DNA from: Diploscapter coronatus
Lineage: Eukaryota > Nematoda > Chromadorea > Rhabditida > Rhabditidae
Direction: 5' to 3'
Assembly (NCBI GenBank): GCA_964036155.1
Contig: OZ038423.1
Coordinates: 7,021,249 to 7,085,248 of the forward strand
Length of the DNA stretch: 64,000 nt
Shown here: positions 48,340 to 64,000 of the stretch, one piece after another
How the letters are laid out: every line of letters begins with the position of its first letter
Position numbering within the stretch: the stretch's first letter is position 1
Notes under the pieces: generated by a model
Seen by the model: only the letters and a program-made list of their open reading frames with translations
What the model was told of the DNA's origin: nothing
The model's database searches: none
Position numbers and translations under genes: made by a program

Positions 48340-50183
48340 TCATATCCTGACGAATCTGAGGATATAGAGATGCTCGATGCCGCATCGTCTCTCCATCGAC
48401 ACGTTTCCTTTGAGTTGGTCGGAGAATCGCAGCAGACTCGGAATGTCGTTCGCGTGCAGGGCCACCAGGTAGAATACGCCTGAAATTTTTGATATGGTTA
48501 TTGAAATAAGGCATTTTATTTGCATCTAACAGTGAAGAATATTTAGTATTTTATATTTGTTAGAATTTACTAATGAACGTACAAATGCAATTTTATCACT
48601 ATCTTTGCTAGAATAGAATGGTGTGTTAGTTCGGAAGATTGACAAACACAACGGAAAGATGCTCCCACCTAGCGACTCGACGACTGCGCGGATGCAGATT
48701 ATCAGAAGCAACATTCAGATGAGCACAAAGCAACCACCTGCTGCGTGCTCCGCGCCAATTGCTCGATAAGCTGTTATGATTCAAGGCAGGTGGCTGTCAG
48801 TAGAACTACCAAACTGATGATAAGCAGACGTTGGATAGAAGCATGAGCAAGGCATAGGAACACGAGACATACCTTTAGGAGAAAGTAGATCGGGCACTCG
48901 GGGCAGCAGCCGGTCGAGTGTCGACCGACCGCTTGGTCCTCCCGCCCAACATCTTTCCTGAAAACAGCAATTTAACAACGAGCAAAAGAACGAATCGCCC
49001 GAGAAAATGATCGTTGTTGAAATTATTTGTAAAAACACGAATATCTGTGTAACTTTTGCAGGAAATCGAGTGATAATTATCATGCGCTATTTTCTTCGCA
49101 TAGATCTTGTCACCCACAAGAAAATTCTCATTAGGTTATAGATGATATTCGGGAATATATGTCACGTTTTTCCTGCTCCGAATCCGTGAATTAGCTATGA
49201 GAGAATGAACCTACAATATTGGATTTGGCCTCTTCACTCGTCGGAACGTAAGGTGGATTGAAGAGCAGCAAATCGACTTTGCCCTAAACTAGAGGAATAG
49301 ATTCACATCGTCATTCTTCATAGCGAATCAGTTGTGAAAAGAATTTGAATTCAATTTTTTTACTAGAAAAAGGAAATCTTTCAATAAAAGAAAAGATATG
49401 GTGAATAAAATGGTGGAAAATATTCAGAAGAACGGAATTTTATCAAAATGGCTCCTAACTTTCGGAAATTCATTTCACTTTCTAAACATTTCTTTCTCTA
49501 AAAGAATAAAAAATCCAACCTGTAATCGCCGAAGTCCCTGATCCAAATCCGAGCGTATCACTTCGAGATTGACTCCGTTCATGCGCGCTGTTTCCAGACT
49601 GCATTCCAGTGCCTTTGCATTCACATCTGTGGCTATCGACACGACTTTTCGATGCAGAGCCTGGAAATGAGGTCGTATTAAATTTTTAAATCCGATCCGT
49701 AAAAATTGAAATAATTTAACGTATATTCAAGAACCGAATAAAAATCTCAGCTTCATTTGGAAATTCGAAATTTTGATTTGACAATACCCTTCTTAGATAG
49801 ATAAAAATTTTCATTCCATCTTTCTTTAAAATAATATCCTATATCATTTCGAAATTTAGATTTCAATAATAATTTTAAAATTTCAAATTCTTCCTGGCCT
49901 AGTCTGTGCAGAAGCGTTGCATATTTTCAACCTGTAGCAAATCGAATTACCTGATTGACGAAAGTCGACACGACTCCGCTGCCGCAGCCGATTTCCAGCA
50001 CGATTTGTGGCTGTCGAGAACGAATATCCTGGAAAATTCGACCAATTCTAAATTTGTCTCAAAAACTCGCACTTTGATATCCTTTTCGATGGCATCGATG
50101 AGCAGGAAAGTGTCCTCTGCAGGCTCGTAGACCTCTCCATTTCGCAAGGCACTCAACTTGTACTGCGGTGTTGGCAGTGACAT
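48340..50183 (-). CDS. N6AMT1: HemK2/N6AMT1 methyltransferase
   Basis: Six exons close in frame to 207 residues: 50183-50073, 50028-49951, 49660-49520, 49283-49215, 48957-48873 and 48479-48340 (TGA). The start YEPAEDTFLLIDAIE, the SAM motif I VLEIGCGSGVVS, ATDVNAKAL, and the catalytic FNPPYVPT (NPPY at 119-122) are diagnostic. The end (WAGGPSGRSTLDRLLPRVPD..LSPKG then GVFYLVAL) matches HemK family member 2. With TRMT112 this enzyme methylates the GGQ glutamine of release factor eRF1, and it has other reported substrates such as histone H4 lysine. Length is close to the human 214. It acts in cytoplasm and nucleus. The neighbours are unrelated. Confidence 0.93.
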
Positions 50184-51058
50184 TGATTAGCTGAAAAAGT
50201 GGCTCGGTGGTTCCTAGTAAATTTACAAAATTCAGGAGAAATGCACGAATTCAACTAAAATTCGAGTCGCTAGAACAAAGTGAAAGATAAATGCGGGTGT
50301 GAAGATAGAGGGAGGGAGGGAGAGAAAGACAAAAAGAGCTCGGTTAGAGAAAAAGAAAGGAAGGGAAATGCTGCCCTTTCTTGGAAATGGGGTAAGGGAA
50401 TGGATGGATGCGTCTGAATGTCAGGCCAATTTATCTGCATTCCGGCAGCCCGTTCTAACAAAATTCAGCATTCTGGGAATTGAGAGGAAAGAGAAAAGAA
50501 TGGACCGAGTCTTTGAAACAAACAATGCAACTTTTCATGGATCTTTTTCTAATCGAAAAAGCTCTCCTTGCAAGATAATCGAGAGTAAAATATCGTTTAT
50601 ATTTTTCTTACATTAATCGGCACGACTAGAGTGCGCTCCAATGCGAAAATCGAAGCGCGAATAATAATCGTTCAACCAATTTTTCCATCATTCCTTCCCA
50701 GAAACTGACTTATTCACAAAAATCTCCGAACATTTTGTTAAAGAAGATCATCATCTTTGGTGAAGGAATGATAAGAATTGAGTGAAAAGCGAGGTGATTG
50801 TGAACAATTATTACTCGGAGAAATAACCTCGGCAATATTTTCCAGAATATCTGCTTCACTTCACTTGTGCATAGAAATTGAATCATGTGCTAAATTTTTT
50901 TTCTTACAATTGTGTAGTTCTCATTTCTGCCACGAATTTCATATTTTCAGAAAAATGAAATTTTATTTACAGGCACATAAATAATTCTCGAATAATTAGA
51001 TCAAAGTCTTGAATATGAAATCTACGAGTTGTTCAGTATTTTTCACTCTTCTGCATGA
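50184..51058. other. HemK2 upstream gap
   Basis: A GGGAGGGAGAGAAAGAC-type purine tract at 50305-50370 lies about 130 bp upstream of the HemK2 ATG and may be promoter. Otherwise this is AT-rich 3' flank of the Src gene. Confidence 0.4.
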
Positions 51059-56854
<5,796 letters not shown>

Positions 56855-58096
56855 CGAAGTTGCAGCAAATCAACAGAAAATGCAGGGGAATCACATAGAG
56901 CCCTGACTGGATGATCTGAAAGCGAGAATTAGTCAGAAATGCAGAAAAATAAAGAAAGGCAGATAAAATCAAATTCAGACAAATGACTAATCGCTGAATA
57001 CGAGATAAATGTGTGAGAAGATCGGGAAGAATGATATGGAATAAGAGAAAGTAATTGAGAAATTCGAGTTGAAGACCAACTTGCGCAATATAGACCTTCT
57101 CAGATCACAAGTGATAGAATGACTGTCAGCGGTTTTCTGGGTTACCCTGCGGTAACAGTAACAGAAACAGGCGAAATCTATAAATCGACGCAGTCGACGG
57201 GAAAAGAGAAAAAGGGGAGGCAAGAGGGAGTCTAAAAGCATTCCTTCTACTAAAAAGGGAAGAAAGTAAAGAAGAAGAAGAAGACGAAAGAGGAACTCGG
57301 AGAAAGTAGGGAGGTAGCGAGTGAGAAAGAGATGCGAAGAAAGAAGACGGAGTTTGCACTCTTTCTGCGATTCTCTGAAGCTGTGATAAAGCTTGGCGGC
57401 GAACGGTTTGCGAGGGTAGCATCTAGGCTTCTAGCAGAAAGGCCCACTTTGAGTCTGTCTCTTTAGCCTCTCTTCCATTTCTCTGCACTGTTGGTATACC
57501 CGAGGTCATCTCTATGCATCTAGAGGAAATAGAGAAGGGGCAGAGAGAGAGGGGAAAAGAAGGAAATGAAAAAATGACAGCAAATAAAAAGGAAAGGGGG
57601 CTGTCGGAAACGCGCAACGGAAAACTGACCGGACGAGAGGAAGAGAAGGAAAAGGACGAGAATTGTACCGGACTCTGCGTCTCTCTCCCCCTCATAATCC
57701 TTCCTGATCGTTTTTCTCCCTCTCTGCTCACAAAATCAGACAATCCAAAAGGATATGGAAAAGGGATAAAGGAAAGCTTCAAACCTCGTGAAAACATATT
57801 CGATCCGGGCTGCAGAGAGGCATTCAGGCTGGACACTCGAAAAGTCGCCAAGAGAGAGAGAGAGAGAGTGAGAGAGATGGACAAATACAGAAGTGCTGAA
57901 AACAGATGATAGGAACCTGGAAAGAGGAAACATTCTGGAAGGTATCCAACAGATTTGAACAGAAAATAATAAATGATAAAAAATGTTTATTGTGATTGCC
58001 ATTGGAAAAAAGGCGTAAAATTTGAAGAACAAATAACAAGAACAATGAAGGATAACAATTGAAGAGGCCGACCGCTCGGCTGAATTGCAGACAGAA
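56855..58096. other. Src upstream region
   Basis: Purine-rich on the + strand (57170-57330, 57520-57660, 57840-57890 with a GAGAGA run), so pyrimidine-rich in the Src sense direction. Long chance ORFs result. Probably promoter and 5' UTR of Src; no exon recognised. Confidence 0.4.
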
Positions 58097-60379
<2,283 letters not shown>

Positions 60380-63300
60380 CTATAATTCCCCATCCTCGTC
60401 TGCAGAGAAATGCGGATAGAGATCCCGTCTGAATTTGCTCACTTCGCGAATGGAGGAGGAGTATCGGCCGAATGACTGGAGCAGAGCGACCAATTCGTTC
60501 CTGGTCAGCTGAAACGGGGCTCGACTCGAGGGCGACCCCCAGGAGGAATTGGGAGAATCGCCATCGAGTTTGTCTGAGCTGTCAGAGGACGATGGGGACT
60601 CCGAGGAGTCAACCGATCGAGGCGCGGCCAGCTGCGCGGAGTGCGGGATGTCCGAGAACAGGATCTTCAACGCTGTGCCCATTCCGTGCACTTGGACCTG
60701 GAAAATAAACAATTTTGTAGACAGAAATTTCAACAATTTTCCTGTGGATAAATTAATCTTCGAAAATGAAATTTGGCGTAACAATAGCGAATTTTTCATA
60801 CGTCGTTGCAGCAACATCGAAAACTCATCAGCATTTCCAATATTCCGTTTTCGTAAGTAAAAAATTTAACCGACAAATGAGCAAAAATAAAGATTTCTTC
60901 AAAGCCAGAAGAAATAACGAAGGTAAAAATGGGGAGGAAAATAGCCAACCTTTCCCCATAGTCTGCACTTGTCGCAGTCGACGCAGTCCATGATTCGGGA
61001 AATGTTGTGGAAATGTGATCGGAATTCCTCTCGCAGAGTTCGGGCCTGGGCATCCACACCCTGGAACAAAAAGGAATAAGTTCACCTGAACAAAAAGTTT
61101 ACCGTAAACATGTCCTTTTCGTTGAAGTGATTGGGGAATTGCTTGATCGTTTCGAACAAGTCCTCCAACATTTGCTTCGTTTCTTGGTCTTCCTGAAATT
61201 GCAAAGATGACAATTGTTGTTTCAGTTTGAGAGACCTCAATAAAATTGTAGCGTGAAAAATTTCCAAATTCATTCACTACTGAAGATGTAATTCGCCTGT
61301 TAGAATTGCAAAATTCGGGAAAACGCGTACCTTATCATTTCCGGTGTAGAAGAGCTCCTTCTCCAAGTAAGGCGCCACCTTCAACAAAGCTCTCAACTCG
61401 AGCAGATAGACGAAATAGACATTGCGCAGTCTGCAATTGGAAAGTTGCCGAAGAATGGCCGTTTCAAAATCGATATACCTCTGCGGCCCTTCCCACGACC
61501 ATTTCGTGCCGAATCTGTCGACGAACATTTGCGTGTTTCTGAACCACGTGCCAGTGCCCAGACCCCCGGGAGCTGGAACACGTTTTAGATTAACTCAAAT
61601 TTCTAATATGATAATGTGATTGTGTAGCTGTTTTTGGAAGGTTGACTCATTTTTCTACCTCAACACACATTTCGCTTTCAGAGTGGGAGAATTTTGCCAA
61701 AAATTGGAGTAACGAATGATACTCTTCAATTTAACCAAGAGTGTACAAATATAGCGCGTTATTAACTAACACTAACGCAAAACGCACTTTTCGGGATCAT
61801 TTTCAAAACGCACACGCATACGCAAATTCGGCGAGACCCTTGTGTTAAACGCAACCACGAATAAAAATTAGAGCTTTGTACACTCCTGAATGTGGCGACC
61901 ATTTTTGAAATTCCATTTCTTACCAGGTTTATAGTTGTAAGCAGCAATGGAGATCGTGATTGCCGAATGCAGGCCGGAAATGAGTCGATAGAAGACACGC
62001 TTTTCGAGGCACAGACCTGAAAGTGAAGGATTAATTTATCTTTGGCATATCTTATTATTTTCAACATCTAAAATCTTCAATTCAACATTATAATAAAAAC
62101 TCCAAAATTACATTCAAACATGCGAAACTGTGAAGTGATTTGGAACATTCACAAAGTGTGTGTGTGCATTCATATGACAAACACTAATACTTGACAAGAT
62201 ACGTGAAACTTCGTTCTAAATATTCCGAAATTCTATGCATTCATCAATCTTTAAATCTGGGAATAATCATTCCTGGCATTACTGCAAACACAAGGTCAAA
62301 ATCGTCAAAAAGTTAACCAGGCAAAATAAGGATTTCAAAGGAAACTTCCTATTAGAATTCCGAGACCCAATGCAGGACATATAAAAACCACCATACCTTC
62401 TGAATTATTCGATTGAAATTAAATTTACGATCGCCATTAATTTGTACTTATTAGAAATGTTAGTCAAATTAGGACAGGGGTCTTGCAGATTATATGCTTT
62501 CAAAAGATGAAAAAATCGACCCACCAAAGTTGTTGGGGTTCATGAGGAATTGTTTCCCGTCGTTCTTGGGGTCCGGTCTAGAAATTATACAAGGTTTGTT
62601 TAGTATAATTTTTCCTTCGAAATTAATTTCTTTGATTCATAATAATTGATGTCGAATAAATCAAATCTTACAAACATAGAAACTTGAAAGTAAAGAAATT
62701 GCAGATTTGTTGCAGGCCATTTAGAGAATTCATAAGTAATGTTTTTTTTTCAATTCGCTATAAAAATGTGGATAATTTTCAAATATTTCATCAGTTTAGT
62801 TTCTCTAGTTTTCGTAGAAAAAAGTAATAATTAAAAAAAAAATCCTACTTGAAGCAGTTTTCCTGATAGATGCTCTTCCAGACCCTGATGGCCGAATCGC
62901 CCTTGTATCCCGTGTATCTCTCCTGGTTCTTCGACAGATCCACGTAGTGCATCGAGGACGAGTCATCGTCTGAAAACAAATGCATTGCTTCTTCTTCTTC
63001 TTCTCCTCGACACATTCAAAATATATCAGCTTCCCCTTTTTTATCCATTGTCTAATCATCCTATTTGCTCAGCTGCACGCGGGACCTTACTCTTCGAAAG
63101 ACTCGTGAATTTATGTGGGAGTAAAAATAGTAGCTGGTATTTTTACGAGCATCAAACCAGATGAACTTTCGTAAATGCACAAAGAATAATCGATTCATCG
63201 AAATTGGCACGATTTAGATGTACGGATTCAAAAGTAACGAATCGAAATCACCTTTATCGACTTCTTCAAAGATAGAATGATTTTATCACAACTATTTTTC

Positions 63301-63598
63301 TTTCTCTGCACGTAATACCAAAATGCAGTAATTGTAAAAAAAAAATAATAGAAGGAGTGCCCTTTTTTAATTTAGAAATAGTCAAATTGCCACTTGAAAA
63401 ACAACTTTCTAACCTGACGAAGAAAGAAAACCACAACTACTAACCATCGACTTCACAGAACTTGTCCTCCAAGAGCTCGTCGTGGACGTCCATGTCTTTG
63501 AGCTGTTCCTGCTTGCCCTGTGTTATGCTTCTGTCCACCGGATCGAATGTGTTGCTCTCCTCGTCCTCTCGTTTCTCGCGACATTGCGCTTCTTCTTC
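60380..63598 (-). CDS. ERO1: ERO1 endoplasmic reticulum oxidoreductase (N-terminus outside)
   Basis: Eight exons join in frame: 63598-63445, 62969-62849, 62577-62525, 62016-61924, 61572-61331, 61192-61103, 61060-60950 and 60697-60380 (TAG). They give 394 codons. Recognisable blocks are [16 protein letters not shown] with [51 protein letters not shown], and the active-site [14 protein letters not shown] (the C-x-x-C-x-x-C core beside FAD). The end has [10 protein letters not shown] and [23 protein letters not shown]1 oxidises PDI in the ER lumen using FAD and O2. A Ser-rich insert separates the last two blocks. The N-terminal third (signal peptide and shuttle cysteines) must lie beyond the right edge; no exon for it is seen in 63599-64000. 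One intron contains MITE copy 2. Confidence 0.93.
61738..61888 (-). mobile_element. MITE-like element, copy 2
   Basis: Lies in the ERO1 intron 61573-61923 and is the reverse complement of the element at 6193-6350. Its interior keeps AACGCAAAACGCACTTTT, CACACGCA and CTTGTGTTAAACGCAA words, and its right end reads TTTGTACACTCCTG. The left end (AGAGTGTACAAA) is slightly degraded. Confidence 0.7.
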
Positions 63599-64000
63599 CT
63601 CAAACAATCCGCATAGATAAGAATGAAACTTGGTAGGAGTAATTTAGAAATTACCGTAAGCAGTGAGTGCATAAAATAGTTAATAAAAAGGAAGTTCTAG
63701 AAATTAAAAGGGGATTGCACACACTGCTTATTAGGATGTTCTCATGCAGCGAAATGAAAATATTATCATATCCAACTACGGTTTGTAAATTAAATGGAAA
63801 TTGCTTCGAGTATTCTGCTCCCATAAGTGAGTACAGCTGGCAAAAAAGTGATCAATTTTCGTTCAAATCGAGAAGAATGTCTTTTGGTAGAATTGCACTC
63901 ACTTTTGGAAGAAAAGTATTCAGTTAAGACAAAACATGTCAAATCGTTAAACAGTCTTTGAATATGATATCCGCATTTCAAAATAAGATTTGCTTTCACC
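63599..64000. other. ERO1 intron or upstream, right edge
   Basis: AT-rich. No exon fits ERO1 in frame, so this is most likely part of a large ERO1 intron continuing past the window. Confidence 0.4.

Noticed and set aside
57423..57909. Overlapping long ORFs on both strands (153 and 131 codons).
   Set aside because: Both are low-complexity products (Ser/Leu/Phe or Glu/Arg/Lys) of a purine-rich tract, with no family signal or splice structure.

Overview
The window is nuclear DNA of a nematode. The protein genes are cut into many short exons by mostly 40-80 nt introns with TTTCAG-type acceptors. Several start codons sit 1-5 nt behind a good acceptor that has no donor upstream, as expected for spliced-leader trans-splicing. 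The gene content includes nematode-type families: an Srh-like chemoreceptor, a GT92 glycosyltransferase, a Methyltransf_21/FkbM enzyme and an ET-module secreted protein. Almost no gene is a single ORF. I rebuilt the models by joining exons on splice phase; most close in frame from ATG to stop. No tool was run, so family names rest on recognised motifs and remembered family architecture.

Layout. 1-2336 (-): a gene derived from an ISXO2/Merlin-type transposase, running off the left edge. 2337-6892: purine/pyrimidine-skewed DNA without a recognisable gene. 6893-8790 (+): the C-terminal part of Golgi tether subunit COG1. 9070-10170 (-): a small bZIP factor. 11085-12876 (-): an HP1 protein with a long inverted repeat in intron 1. 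13317-13854 (-): a doubtful small gene. 15259-24505 (+): NUP160 in 32 exons. 25027-26910 (-): the GT92 glycosyltransferase, interleaved with a possible tiny + strand gene (25918-27425). 27991-29826 (+): the chemoreceptor. 32222-35322 (+): an unrecognised coiled-coil protein. 35741-36411 (-): an ET-module protein with a GPI-type tail. 37292-43294 (-): a divergent HSP70 without EEVD, whose 2.5 kb first intron holds a 2 kb foldback element. 44037-45387 (-): Methyltransf_21. 46378-47493 (-): GILT thiol reductase. 48340-50183 (-): HemK2/N6AMT1. 51059-56854 (-): Src-family kinase. 58097-59011 (-): RLP24. 60380-63598 (-): the C-terminal two thirds of ERO1, running toward the right edge.

The genes do not form one pathway. 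Most are housekeeping (nuclear pore, Golgi tethering, ribosome assembly, translation-factor methylation, ER disulfide formation, lysosomal disulfide reduction, heterochromatin), mixed with nematode-specific secreted and sensory genes. Spacing between neighbours is mostly 0.6-1.4 kb, so there is no sign of a tight trans-spliced operon.

The most interesting points are the transposase-derived gene that appears to have lost a catalytic aspartate, the foldback element family shared by the HSP70 and HP1 introns, and several GC-AG introns that must be used to keep conserved proteins in frame.
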